From: Micavibrio sp.
Lineage (GTDB): Bacteria; Pseudomonadota; Alphaproteobacteria; Micavibrionales; Micavibrionaceae
Assembly (NCBI GenBank): GCA_021604545.1
Contig: BQJE01000003.1
Coordinates: 124,001-188,000, forward strand
Direction: 5' to 3'
DNA: 64,000 nt
Made by a program: the position numbers and the translations under genes. Under the pieces are notes generated by a model. The model saw nothing but the letters and a program-made list of their open reading frames with translations. It searched no databases and had not been told where the DNA came from. Below, piece by piece: positions 46,201 through 56,642 of the stretch (its first letter is position 1; the number at the start of each line of letters is the position of its first letter).

Positions 46201-46305
46201 TAGTCGTTTCGCTTTGCTTTTACACAAGGCACAAGGAGCAACGCGTACACACTTCCGTACGTGAGCGACGCAACAACGCTGTGTAAAGGCAAATGGAAAC
46301 GGCTA
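46201..46305. repeat. Large imperfect palindrome (cruciform-like element)
   Basis: The 26-bp arms at 46201-46226 and 46280-46305 are inverted copies matching at 22 of 26 positions; most differences still allow G-U pairs. The 53-bp middle contains a further small palindrome around GTAC...GTAC. It lies in the 190-bp gap between the M23 and IalB-like genes. It could be a repetitive extragenic palindrome, a small non-autonomous mobile relic, or a structured RNA. Confidence 0.6.
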
Positions 46306-46325
46306 GATATATACATAACGTTTAC

Positions 46326-46838
46326 TCAAACCCCACATTCCTTTGAAATGGCATCGTGAGCCTTGCCCGAGCCTTTGAGGCCGAACGTATCTTTGGTCAA
46401 CGTGCCACGAGAAGACGTGCCCTCTACCACCATCTTAGAACCACTTCTGATTTTATCCGCCAGGACACTATCAGTCTCGGCGTCCGGCGCCCAGGCCGTA
46501 TCATCCTGCGTAAACAAAACATTGCGGCTGCCATCAATCGTAATCGTTGCATCACCACCGGGCTTATAACTATAGCCGGTAATATAGCTAAACACATTCT
46601 TCGTGCCCTCGGCCGGACGATGCGTCACCAGCGCAAATATCTCGTCGCGGCTGCTATATTTGCCTTCGGCCTTTTTCGGCTGGCTGGCCATATAACAAAC
46701 CTTGTTGCCATCCTCGATAAACACATAAGCCGACCAGTCACCATGTGATCCAATCAGACGCGGCTCACCGGCCATTGCGCTCTGAGCGCAGAGCAAAGCA
46801 AGCGTAAAAACTGCAACAACACCTAAAACCTTGTTCAT
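46326..46838 (-). CDS. Invasion-associated locus B (IalB) family protein
   Basis: 170 residues from ATG 46838, with AAAGGAA as ribosome site and a signal peptide (NKVLGVVAVFTLALLCAQSA, cut near MAG). The mature domain has WSAYVFIEDGNKVCYMASQP, DEIFALVTHRP and a C-terminal DAISKECGV, the Cys pair and layout of the IalB family of periplasmic proteins, named after a Bartonella invasion factor but common in free-living alphaproteobacteria. True function is unclear. Confidence 0.85.
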   Translation of the reverse strand: MNKVLGVVAVFTLALLCAQSAMAGEPRLIGSHGDWSAYVFIEDGNKVCYMASQPKKAEGKYSSRDEIFALVTHRPAEGTKNVFSYITGYSYKPGGDATITIDGSRNVLFTQDDTAWAPDAETDSVLADKIRSGSKMVVEGTSSRGTLTKDTFGLKGSGKAHDAISKECGV

Positions 46839-46943
46839 GATATTTCCTTTAAGTTTTTTATGATATTTCCAGATAAACGGAGCACCCGAGAAGAAAACCA
46901 CCGTAGCACTTATTATACGCCCGATGCAAAGGATGTCGAGAGC

Positions 46944-47480
46944 CTAATTTTTCCTTATTTTACGGCGTTGAACATGGGGTTGAGAAGGCTGTTTTTCGCC
47001 CTCTATCGGCCCGCCAGCCCGCACCGGGCGCTCGGCAAACCGACCCATAGAGAGCATTCTATCATACATGATCAAAGCCCCGGCCACCCCCACATTCACG
47101 CAAAATTTCATCGGAATTTTGACGATATGATCGCATTTTTCCATCAATTCCGGCGACAGCGAGCCCATTTCCGGCCCCAAAATATAGGCCGCGCGGGTTG
47201 GATGGCGAAAACTCGGTAATTCTATAGAGTTTTCCACAAATTCTATGCCGACCAGCGAGCATTCCATCGGCAAATCCAGTGTTTTTACATTTTCATATTG
47301 ATAATAAGGCACATGATCGAAGGCGTCAGACGTGTCGGAAACCTTCATGCCTTCAATATCCACGACCGGAGCGATGGCAAAAAAGAAGCTCGCGCCAAAG
47401 GCATGGCTCGAGCGCACAAGATTGCCGACATTGCCCTCCTTGCTAATCCCTTCCACCCCAACACCAAAATACCCGCGCAT
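46944..47480 (-). CDS. SpoU/TrmH-type RNA methyltransferase
   Basis: 178 residues with a single SPOUT domain: the N-terminal GNVGNLVRSSHAFGA, the cofactor knot YILGPEMGSLSPELMEKCD and the final HIVKIPMKFCVNVGVAGALI, where TrmH-type enzymes have IPM-x-G/S-x-LNVS. The catalytic Arg of motif 1 (NLVRS) is present. The basic C-terminal tail is unusual. Target RNA (tRNA ribose or rRNA) cannot be decided. Confidence 0.85.
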   Translation of the reverse strand: MRGYFGVGVEGISKEGNVGNLVRSSHAFGASFFFAIAPVVDIEGMKVSDTSDAFDHVPYYQYENVKTLDLPMECSLVGIEFVENSIELPSFRHPTRAAYILGPEMGSLSPELMEKCDHIVKIPMKFCVNVGVAGALIMYDRMLSMGRFAERPVRAGGPIEGEKQPSQPHVQRRKIRKN

Positions 47481-47517
47481 GTTTTATTCCTCTCTCTTTG
47501 TCATCCCCGCCCCCTTG

Positions 47518-47595
47518 TTGTCATCCCCGCGAAAGCGGGGATCGGGTAAACAGAAGCACCAAACAACTCGATTCCTGCTTACGCAGGAATGACAA
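47518..47595. repeat. Compound palindromic intergenic repeat
   Basis: Two hairpins, CCCCGC-GAAA-GCGGGG (47525-47540) and ATTCCTGC-TTAC-GCAGGAAT (47571-47590), are framed by TTGTCAT and ATGACAA, which pair with each other. A broken extra copy of the first motif is at 47498-47513. This is the widespread TCATYCCCGCGAAAGCGGGRATC type of dispersed repeat, filling the gap between the methyltransferase and racemase genes. Confidence 0.8.
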
Positions 47596-47611
47596 TGTGT
47601 TGGGATGACGT

Positions 47612-48301
47612 TTATGTGAACGCCGATTTCAACGCCTCTTCTACGTGAATCTTTGTCGTATCAAACACCGGAATGTTCACATCCTCCGGCCCAATCAGCT
47701 TTGTGATTTCGGTGCAGCCGAGAATAACCCCCTGCGCCCCCTGCTGTTCAAGCTCAGCTATAATCTCCTTATAGCGTTCACGCGATTGATCACTGACAAC
47801 ACCCTTGCACAGCTCATCATAAATAATATCGCTGACAACATTCTGGCTCTCTTCATCCGGCACCAGCGCTTCAATGCCATGCGCCTTCAAACGCTCCTTA
47901 TAAAAATCCTCGGCCATGGTATGAATAGTACCGAGCAGTGCAATCTTTGACAATCCGGCCTCCCCAATCCTTGCCGCCGTTGTATCCGCCAGATGCAAAA
48001 ACGGAACATCAATCGCCGCCTCGATTTGCCCGGCCACCTTGTGCATTGTGTTGGTTGAAAGCAAAATAAAATCCGCACCGGCGCGTTGCAAATTGGCCGC
48101 CTGCGCTGCCAACAACACCCCTTGCGTCTCCCAGTCGCCCTTATCCTTGAGGTCCTTAAATTCCTGAAAATCGACGGAAGATATTATCGTCCTGGCGTTG
48201 TGATTGCCCCCCAGCCGCTCGCGCACGCCATCATTGAGCCAACGATAATAGGTCATCGTCGATTCCGGGCTCAGACCGCCAATGATACCAATTGTTTTCA
48301 T
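47612..48301 (-). CDS. Aspartate/glutamate racemase family protein (YgeA-like)
   Basis: 229 residues of the Asp/Glu racemase fold. N-terminal IGIIGGLSPESTMTYYRWLN is typical. In place of the first catalytic Cys there is Thr (LLSTNTMHKV), and the second catalytic Cys is kept in ILGCTEI. The Thr/Cys pair is known from E. coli YgeA, a broad-specificity L-Asp/Glu-related racemase, so racemisation of an acidic or other amino acid is plausible. It follows the acetoacetyl-CoA synthetase gene by 2 bp. Confidence 0.86.
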   Translation of the reverse strand: MKTIGIIGGLSPESTMTYYRWLNDGVRERLGGNHNARTIISSVDFQEFKDLKDKGDWETQGVLLAAQAANLQRAGADFILLSTNTMHKVAGQIEAAIDVPFLHLADTTAARIGEAGLSKIALLGTIHTMAEDFYKERLKAHGIEALVPDEESQNVVSDIIYDELCKGVVSDQSRERYKEIIAELEQQGAQGVILGCTEITKLIGPEDVNIPVFDTTKIHVEEALKSAFT

Positions 48302-48303
48302 GA

Positions 48304-50301
<1,998 letters not shown>

Positions 50302-50420
50302 AAGAAAATCCTCGCTTTCTGGCCCCACCATGACAATTTCGGTAACCTATTGTCAAGAAATGGCGAATCCCTGAATATGATGAGCTATATATTTAAACCT
50401 AAAACGGTTACAGTCATATT

Positions 50421-52544
50421 ATGAGATTTATCAGAATCCTTTTGCTAATGATGTTCGCCCTGATGCTTTTTCAGGGTGCCTCTGCGCAGGAAGGCGATCA
50501 GGAATCCAAACCCGATCAATACGTTAAAATCCGCGTTCTTCCGGAACGCAATATCGTCAAACCCGGCGATGAAATCCTGATCGGGATTGAACAAAGCATT
50601 TATCCGCAGTGGCACACCTACTGGAGAAACCCGGGCGACTCCGGTGCAGAGCCACGTGTCGAATGGGATATGCCGGATGGCTTTGCCATCGGCAATATCC
50701 ACTGGCCCACCCCGCATAAAATTCCTTACGGCCCACTGATGAATTTCGGCTATAGCGACAACGCGATTTTGCTGCAAAAACTAACAATCCCCGAAACCCT
50801 GCCTGACGGCCCCATAACGTTAACGGCCACCGTAGAAATTCTTGTCTGCAAGGATATCTGCATCCCTGAATCCGGCGAATACACGATCACGCTGAACGAC
50901 AAATCCATACCGCCGGAAGATAACAGCGCTTATCTAGCCGCCGCGCAAGCCCATCTTCCCGTACCGGTACCGTGGCATGCGTCTTATGAGGTCGACGGGC
51001 AGGATGTCGTGCTCAAAGTTCAAAGCGACAATATTTCATTTGATAGTATCAAACCGGAAGGCTTTGAGTTTTTTCCGCTTGAATGGGGCCTGATTGACAA
51101 TCCCACCCCGTCCAAAACCACCTTGTACCAAAACGAAATTGTCATGGCGCAGGGGCGCGGCGAGCGTTCCCTTAATGAAATCAAAGCCACCGAAATCATT
51201 CTTGCCTTCACCAACAGCGAAAATCAAAGGCAAGCCGTTTCCTTCATCGCCTCCCACACAACTTCTACTCAAGGTACTGGATTTATTGGAGCGAAAAACC
51301 TCAAACCCGTAGCATCAACAAGCATAACCAAAGCGCTGCTCTTCGCATTACTCGGTGGACTGATCCTCAATCTCATGCCCTGCGTTTTTCCCGTGCTTTC
51401 GATCAAGGCGTTATCGCTCGCCAAATCGGCAGAAAAAGACCCCGGCCATGCCAAGTTAAGCGGCCTTGCCTACACCGCCGGGGTTATGCTGAGCTTTATT
51501 GCGATTGCCGCTGCTCTCATCGGCCTCAAAAGCGCAGGAGCCGGAATCGGTTGGGGCTTTCAATTACAGGACCCGCTGGTTGTCGCGGCGCTGGCTTACC
51601 TTCTTTTCATTATCGGGCTTAATTTAACAGGCGTCTTCGAAATTCGCGGGCATTTTGGCAATTTTGGAGACAAACTGACACAAGGCGACGGCCTTGCCGG
51701 TTCGTTCTTTACCGGCGTGCTTGCCACCTTGGTGGCCACACCCTGCACGGCCCCCTTCATGGCAGCTGCCATCGGCTACGCCCTGATCCAGCCCGCCTAT
51801 GTGTCCTTGAGCATTTTTGCCGCACTGGGGCTCGGCCTGGCACTTCCCTATCTGGCGCTATCTTTCGTCCCGGCCTTACAGCAAATCCTGCCCAAACCCG
51901 GCGCCTGGATGAATATTTTCCGTCAGTTCCTGGCCTTCCCGATGTTTGCCTCTGCCATGTGGCTGGTCTGGGTGTTATCACAACAAACCGACTCCATGGG
52001 GCTTTTGCATATCCTTATTGGCCTCGTCATGCTGGCCTTCGGCTTCTGGCTTCTCAACCACAGCCCCAAGAAAAAATCCGCCCGCAGCCTTGTACAGATT
52101 TTAGCAGCGCTGACCTTCCTCTCGGCTGTCTTTTTACTACCCTTTAATAGCAAGGAAAACGAGACGCCACGGATTGAATCATTGTCATTGGGTGAAACCT
52201 ATTCACCAGAAAAGCTTGCCAGTGTGCTGCTCACAGACGATCCGGTCTTTGTCGAAATGACTGCCGCCTGGTGTATTACCTGTAAAGTTAATCACGCCGT
52301 TGCCATTGACATAGACTCCACCCGCAAATTGTTTACAGACAAAAATATTCACTATCTGGTTGGCGACTGGACGAATTATGACGAAGAAATCACAGATTTT
52401 TTAAATTCCTATGGACGAAACGGCGTTCCGATCTATGTGTATTATGGACCGAGAGATATTGTAACCGGCAAGCGTACAGCGCCGAAATTGTTACCGCAGG
52501 TTTTAACGCCCTCGATCGTAGAAAGAGAATTAAACAAACTATAA
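50421..52544 (+). CDS. DsbD/ScsB-type thiol:disulfide interchange protein
   Basis: 707 residues. After a signal peptide (cut near ASAQE) comes a periplasmic domain with the Cys pair VCKDIC. Next is the eight-helix DsbD membrane domain with MPCVFPVLSIKALSLAKSA and ATPCTAPFMAAAIGYA holding its two active Cys. The C-terminal thioredoxin domain has AAWCITCKVNH. All six redox Cys of DsbD are therefore present. It carries reducing power from cytoplasmic thioredoxin to the periplasm. The next gene encodes an exported thioredoxin-like protein that may be a client. Confidence 0.92.
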   Translation: MRFIRILLLMMFALMLFQGASAQEGDQESKPDQYVKIRVLPERNIVKPGDEILIGIEQSIYPQWHTYWRNPGDSGAEPRVEWDMPDGFAIGNIHWPTPHKIPYGPLMNFGYSDNAILLQKLTIPETLPDGPITLTATVEILVCKDICIPESGEYTITLNDKSIPPEDNSAYLAAAQAHLPVPVPWHASYEVDGQDVVLKVQSDNISFDSIKPEGFEFFPLEWGLIDNPTPSKTTLYQNEIVMAQGRGERSLNEIKATEIILAFTNSENQRQAVSFIASHTTSTQGTGFIGAKNLKPVASTSITKALLFALLGGLILNLMPCVFPVLSIKALSLAKSAEKDPGHAKLSGLAYTAGVMLSFIAIAAALIGLKSAGAGIGWGFQLQDPLVVAALAYLLFIIGLNLTGVFEIRGHFGNFGDKLTQGDGLAGSFFTGVLATLVATPCTAPFMAAAIGYALIQPAYVSLSIFAALGLGLALPYLALSFVPALQQILPKPGAWMNIFRQFLAFPMFASAMWLVWVLSQQTDSMGLLHILIGLVMLAFGFWLLNHSPKKKSARSLVQILAALTFLSAVFLLPFNSKENETPRIESLSLGETYSPEKLASVLLTDDPVFVEMTAAWCITCKVNHAVAIDIDSTRKLFTDKNIHYLVGDWTNYDEEITDFLNSYGRNGVPIYVYYGPRDIVTGKRTAPKLLPQVLTPSIVERELNKL

Positions 52545-52569
52545 CAAAAAACACGTAGGGAGATTTGAG

Positions 52570-53187
52570 ATGTCCAGAAAAATTGCTTTTATGCTTGCCG
52601 CCATGGTTCTGCTGATTATGCTCGCGCTGCCGGTTTACGCCGCGCCGCAAATCGGCCAGCCAGCCCCCGATTTTACCGCCACCGATATTGATGGCAATGA
52701 ATTCACCCTCAGTGAGTTCAAAGGCAAAAAGGTCATTCTCGAGTGGACCAATCACCAATGCCCGTTCGTGGTTAAACATTACGGCTCCGGCAATATGCAA
52801 GCCACGCAAAAGACCGCCACTGACAAAGGCGTCATCTGGGTCTCCATTGTATCCTCAGCCGAAGGCAATCAGGGCCATGTAACCCCTGACGAAGCCCGCA
52901 CCATCATGACCGAAGCAGACGCACATCCATCAGCCAAAATTCTCGACCCAAGCGGCACCATCGGCCATCTCTATGAAGCCAGCACCACGCCGCATATGTT
53001 TGTGATCGATGAAGAAGGCATCCTTGCCTATGCCGGCGCGATTGACAGTAAATCCAGTCCCAACCCGGCGACCATTGAAGGCGCGACCAATTACGTGCTG
53101 GCGGCGCTGGATGATTTAGAGGCCGACCGCCCCGTTGCCACAGCGCAGACCCAGCCTTATGGCTGCGGCGTGAAATATTCGCATTAA
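52570..53187 (+). CDS. Exported redoxin/AhpC-TSA-type thioredoxin-like protein
   Basis: 205 residues with a signal peptide (cut near VYAAP). The redoxin domain starts IGQPAPDFTATDIDGNEF; the active region EWTNHQCPFVVKHY has a single peroxiredoxin-like Cys with a C-P-F-V context, and TTPHMFVIDEEGILAYAGAI is the cis-Pro region. A C-terminal Cys (YGCGVKY) could resolve it. It lies 25 bp after the DsbD-like gene, with GGGAG before the ATG, so reduction by that protein is a reasonable inference. Confidence 0.88.
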   Translation: MSRKIAFMLAAMVLLIMLALPVYAAPQIGQPAPDFTATDIDGNEFTLSEFKGKKVILEWTNHQCPFVVKHYGSGNMQATQKTATDKGVIWVSIVSSAEGNQGHVTPDEARTIMTEADAHPSAKILDPSGTIGHLYEASTTPHMFVIDEEGILAYAGAIDSKSSPNPATIEGATNYVLAALDDLEADRPVATAQTQPYGCGVKYSH

Positions 53188-53260
53188 ACTTGCCCCCGGG
53201 TGGCCTTTTAGATTATGGTATCTATAGAGTGTTCACTCTGTTCACTGACTGGTCATCCTT

Positions 53261-54808
53261 ATGCCTGCAAAGACACAAACAGCGAAAAAGCGTATAGCCA
53301 AAGACGATCAGAAAAGCTATCTGGCCGCCTCCTCTGCTGACAACATCGAAGCGCAGGAAGATTTCCGCCGCTTCCTCGACATGTCCAACGATGTCATGAT
53401 TGTCACGGGCAGCAATGGGGAATTCATCCGCGTCAACGAAACTTTTTACAATGTCTTCGGCTACGTTGAAAAAGACCTCGCCAAAATCAATTTCTTCGAT
53501 CTGTTCGAAAGCAAGCCGCATATCGGCAATACCGAAGATTTCGAAGCACGCATGCGCACAAAATCCGGCGGCGTACGCTGGATGCAATGGCATCAAAAAT
53601 TACGCGGTGAACAGCTTTACTGCGTCGGCCGTGATCTCACCGATATCAAAAAGCACGAAGCGGCCCTGACGCGGCGTCAAAAACAACTCACGGAAGCCGA
53701 GAGCATAGGCCGCATGGGTCACTGGCGCTGGGAAATCGGCCAGGACGATATTGAATGGTCGGAAGAGATTTTCCGCATCTTCGGCGAGGATCAAAAAGCT
53801 TTCGCGCCGTCCATTCACAAGCTCACCGACCGTGTCCATAAACGCGATGTTGGCCGCGTCATCCAGGCCTTTCAACGTGCGATCATCGAAGAAAAAGATT
53901 ACGACATGGAGTTTCGTATCACTAGCAGCACAGCAAATGGGGGGAGCGGCGAAACCCGCTATATCCGTTGCGAAGGACGCTGCGAAAAAGATTACAGCGG
54001 CGAGGTTGTGGCGCTTTACGGCATCATGCAGGACATGACCGAGCGCATGTTATACGAACAGGAATTACAAAACGCCAAGAACGCATCCGAGCGCGCCTAT
54101 GCCGCCAAATCCCAGTTCCTCGCCAATATGAGCCACGAGCTGCGCACCCCACTCAACGCCATTCTCGGCTTTTCCGAGATGATGCACAAACAAATGCTCG
54201 GCCCGCTGGGCAATGAAAAATATGTCGATTATGTCGGCGGCATTCACGAAAGCGGCGAGCATCTTCTCGACCTTATTAGTGATATTCTTGATATGTCACG
54301 GATCGAAGCCGGAAAATACGATCTCGACCTCGAAGAGATCAACGTGGTTAAAGTCGTTCAGAGCGCCTGCCATATGGTACAGGTCCGCGCTGAAGAGGCG
54401 AATATTAAAATCATCACCGACAGCCTTAAAAACAAGAAACTAAAAATCGTCGCCGATCGCCGCGGCGTGACACAAATTTTACTCAACCTGTTATCCAACG
54501 CCGTCAAATTCACACAGGACGGCGGCGCGGTGTCCATCGAATGTCATGAGCGCGAAGATTTTATTTCAATCCGCGTCATTGATAACGGCATCGGCATCCC
54601 GCCCAACAAGCTCGCCTCAATCACCCGCCCGTTTGAACAGGTCTCTCTGTCCTATGCGCGGGATCATAACGGTTCCGGCCTTGGCCTTGCGATCACCAAA
54701 GAACTGGTCGAGCTCCACGGCGGCACTTTATTGATTGATTCCGAGCTTGGCAAAGGCACCACCGCGACGGTGCGCTTGCCTTATGAGGCTAGTAGGAAGA
54801 AAGCCTAA
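53261..54808 (+). CDS. PAS-domain sensor histidine kinase (DivJ/PleC-like core)
   Basis: 515 residues without membrane segments. Two PAS domains (about 30-130 and 148-265) are followed by a HisKA domain with the phospho-acceptor His about 292 in [20 protein letters not shown], and an HATPase_c domain with N box [12 protein letters not shown]1 VIDNGIGIP and G2 [14 protein letters not shown]. The stretch after the H box, up to [20 protein letters not shown], is typical of alphaproteobacterial DivJ/PleC relatives. It is an orphan here: no response regulator gene is adjacent. A cytosolic cue is likely. Confidence 0.92.
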   Translation: MPAKTQTAKKRIAKDDQKSYLAASSADNIEAQEDFRRFLDMSNDVMIVTGSNGEFIRVNETFYNVFGYVEKDLAKINFFDLFESKPHIGNTEDFEARMRTKSGGVRWMQWHQKLRGEQLYCVGRDLTDIKKHEAALTRRQKQLTEAESIGRMGHWRWEIGQDDIEWSEEIFRIFGEDQKAFAPSIHKLTDRVHKRDVGRVIQAFQRAIIEEKDYDMEFRITSSTANGGSGETRYIRCEGRCEKDYSGEVVALYGIMQDMTERMLYEQELQNAKNASERAYAAKSQFLANMSHELRTPLNAILGFSEMMHKQMLGPLGNEKYVDYVGGIHESGEHLLDLISDILDMSRIEAGKYDLDLEEINVVKVVQSACHMVQVRAEEANIKIITDSLKNKKLKIVADRRGVTQILLNLLSNAVKFTQDGGAVSIECHEREDFISIRVIDNGIGIPPNKLASITRPFEQVSLSYARDHNGSGLGLAITKELVELHGGTLLIDSELGKGTTATVRLPYEASRKKA

Positions 54809-54812
54809 ACCT

Positions 54813-55187
54813 TTAAGAAGGCAGCAAATTTATATCCCATTCTTGTTTACCATCAACAATGCCATCATTTGTAGAAACAAAGGATAATCCATTCGGTCCA
54901 GCTTGAAATCCATGTTCTTTTTGTTTTTCAAAAAACACACAATGCCCAACCGTCACTTCTGTGTTGTTTGTTTCAGGATCCTCTGAAAGAACTGTTCCAG
55001 AACCATTCACAACAAACATGCGCGCATCGCTTTCGTGTGAATGCGGGCGGATTATGCCATTTGGTTCTACACGCACCAAAACCTCCTGAGGTTGTCCGCG
55101 TGTTGGGATTTCACCCTGCGCATATACCTCGACACCTGGTAGAGAGGCATGACGAAACACCATAGGGTTTGTAATTGTACCAGCCAT
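54813..55187 (-). CDS. Cupin-domain protein
   Basis: 124 residues forming one cupin barrel: PNGIIRPHSHESDARMFVV gives the first metal motif (H-x-H, then E/D), and VGHCVFFEKQKEHGF the second (His near the end). Small cupins serve as sugar-binding, dioxygenase or storage proteins; the substrate cannot be told. AAGGAG sits before its start on the minus strand. It diverges from the TrmB-type regulator gene, which makes it the most likely target of that regulator. Confidence 0.85.
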   Translation of the reverse strand: MAGTITNPMVFRHASLPGVEVYAQGEIPTRGQPQEVLVRVEPNGIIRPHSHESDARMFVVNGSGTVLSEDPETNNTEVTVGHCVFFEKQKEHGFQAGPNGLSFVSTNDGIVDGKQEWDINLLPS

Positions 55188-55298
55188 TGATAATCTCCTT
55201 AAAATAAAATGTCAGAATAGTAACTATTATATTTAATGATTCCATAAAAGTCAATAAAAATATAGCTATATCAACGAGTTAATAACTAATTATAGCAG

Positions 55299-55334
55299 TT
55301 GACTTAATTTAATAAAGTGTCAATATAATGACAT
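55299..55334 (+). promoter_or_regulatory. Leaderless promoter and palindromic site of the trmB-like gene
   Basis: A -35 TTGACT (55299-55304), a 19-bp spacer and -10 TATAAT (55324-55329) end only 5 bp before the ATG at 55335, so transcription would begin at or near the start codon; no Shine-Dalgarno sequence exists. The -10 box is enclosed by an inverted repeat TGTCA...TGACA (55318-55333), suited to autorepression. Another TGTCA lies close to the cupin gene start (near 55211). Confidence 0.6.
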
Positions 55335-56072
55335 ATGATTAAGATTAACAATGAAAAACTTGAGGCCCTAGGCTTGGCCCCTATGCAGGCGAAAGTATAT
55401 TTGGCTACGCTTGAACTTGGGCAAGCGACGATTCAGGCAATTGCACGCAAATCTGGCGTCAATCGTTCGACGATCTATACATTTATAGAAGAGATGAAAG
55501 CACGCGGTTACGTGTTTGAAACCAAGCGGGGTAAAAGAAAAATCTATAGCGCTGTCAATCCAGAACGATTAATGGAGATTGAAAAAGCGCGAATAAAAAA
55601 TTTAGAGTCTCTAATGCCTGAACTTTTGGCAATTAACAATACTTCCGGACAGAAACCGCGAGTGACTTATTTTGAAGGCATGTCCGGCATCCGGGAAGTT
55701 TACACTGATATGATCCGAGAGAAAAAAGAGATTAGCGCTTATGAAGATTTGGAGCATTTAAAAAAAGGGTTGCCTGCCGAAATATTCAAATGGTTTCCAA
55801 AGGCTCGGACAGAGGCCGGGGTTCGTATTCGTTCTATATCGCGTGAAACGAATATTGCACATGAGTTTTCGGAAGCGAATGAAGCACTCCTAAGAGAAAC
55901 AAAATTCGTGAAGGCAGATGACTTTAAAACGGACGTAAATATATACGGTGATAAAATTGCCTTAATGGATTTACGCGGCGATCCTCCCTTTTGTGTCTTG
56001 ATAGAGAATAAGCATCTCGCTGACACGATGCGTATGATCTGGAGTCTTTTGTGGAAAAGACTGCCCGCTTAA
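55335..56072 (+). CDS. TrmB-family transcriptional regulator
   Basis: 245 residues. The N-terminal winged helix-turn-helix covers LAPMQAKVYLATLELGQATI then IARKSGVNRSTIYTFIEEMK (about 15-60), as in TrmB regulators, which are common in archaea and sporadic in bacteria. The C-terminal part (about 110-245), with VTYFEGMSGIREVYTDMIRE, resembles the effector/PLD-like domain of the family. The ligand is unknown. Probable autoregulation and control of the divergent cupin gene are inferred from the shared 147-bp spacer. Confidence 0.87.
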   Translation: MIKINNEKLEALGLAPMQAKVYLATLELGQATIQAIARKSGVNRSTIYTFIEEMKARGYVFETKRGKRKIYSAVNPERLMEIEKARIKNLESLMPELLAINNTSGQKPRVTYFEGMSGIREVYTDMIREKKEISAYEDLEHLKKGLPAEIFKWFPKARTEAGVRIRSISRETNIAHEFSEANEALLRETKFVKADDFKTDVNIYGDKIALMDLRGDPPFCVLIENKHLADTMRMIWSLLWKRLPA

Positions 56073-56111
56073 AATCCTCAGCACCTTCTATCCTTTTACT
56101 GTTTAAAAACC

Positions 56112-56140
56112 TTGACAAATTAGGATACATTTCCTATAAT
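56112..56140 (+). promoter_or_regulatory. Perfect consensus sigma-70 promoter
   Basis: TTGACA (56112-56117), exactly 17 bp, TATAAT (56135-56140). This is the best promoter seen in the window and it points into a stretch without a protein gene. Confidence 0.88.
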
Positions 56141-56174
56141 GTCGGCATGGAAAACGCAGCAAAAAACCACCGCC

Positions 56175-56257
56175 GTCATTGCGAGCGCCAGCGAAGCAAT
56201 CCAAGAGCATACGGTGTTTATTGGATTGCCGCGCTCCCTTTGGTCGCTCGCAATGAC
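56175..56257. repeat. GTCATTGCGAGCG palindromic repeat
   Basis: GTCATTGCGAGCG (56175-56187) pairs perfectly with CGCTCGCAATGAC (56245-56257), and GCAATCCAA (56196-56204) with TTGGATTGC (56221-56229). The sequence belongs to the widely dispersed TCATTGCGAGCG-AGCGAAGCAATCC group of bacterial intergenic repeats. Confidence 0.82.
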
Positions 56258-56409
56258 AATCTGTGTGTGTATCCGCCTGCCCGTCCGAAGCTGCGCAGCA
56301 GCGAAGGCGGGTGTTCATCTGCCTGCCGCGCCGAAGCCCGCAGGGCGAAGGCTGGTGGTCAAATTAAATATGAAAATAGTGAATCTGCGGACTTGTCGCG
56401 CCATAGCGC

Positions 56410-56440
56410 GCAAAGCAAAGCACAGCTTTGTTTGCTTTTT
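56410..56440 (+). terminator. Intrinsic terminator of the candidate RNA
   Basis: GCAAAGCAAAGC and GCTTTGTTTGC form a stem with one bulge and an ACA loop, followed by TTTTT (56436-56440). Confidence 0.72.
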
Positions 56441-56642
56441 AAAACCGAACAACACCTATGGTGTTGCTTCGGGTGCGACGGCGGAACAGAAAGAAGGACT
56501 ATGGTTATGCCTGTTAAAACAAGAGCTTACCCTCTAAAATGAGCCGGAAATTCAAAGAGGGGGAGCCCCTCCCCCTAAAAATTGGGAACGAACTGACGAA
56601 CGCGAATAATGATTTTATATCAATAGCTTATAGGAAGAGAAC

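Larger units (their letters stand above)
56147..56440 (+). ncRNA. Candidate structured non-coding RNA
   Basis: A transcript from the consensus promoter to the terminator would be about 290 nt. It would be dominated by long self-complementary segments (56175-56257 and the CCTGCC/GAAGGCGGG motifs after 56270). The overlapping reading frames only spell out the repeats (HCERQRSNP, VARNDN), a known artefact. Whether it is a functional RNA, a decaying mobile element or a transcribed repeat array is open. Confidence 0.45.
56073..56642. other. Gene-free stretch rich in palindromic repeats
   Basis: About 570 bp with no credible protein gene. It contains a consensus promoter (56112-56140), a GTCATTGCGAGCG palindrome, degenerate CCTGCC...GAAGGCGGG motifs, an intrinsic terminator (56410-56440) and a smaller hairpin AACACC-TAT-GGTGTT soon after. 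The remainder up to the SDR stop shows nothing I can name. Confidence 0.6.

Noticed and set aside
47481-47611. CRISPR-like repeats
   Set aside because: The repeats are palindromic hairpins without regular spacers, and no cas gene is present.
53189-53211. GC-rich CCCCCGGG followed by TTTT as a terminator after the redoxin gene
   Set aside because: The two halves leave no room for a loop, so a stable hairpin cannot form as needed.
56051-56542. Frames of 132 and 163 codons downstream of the TrmB-type gene
   Set aside because: They translate the palindromic repeats (HCERQRSNP, ASEAIQ, GLPRSLWSLAMT), a well-known false-gene pattern.
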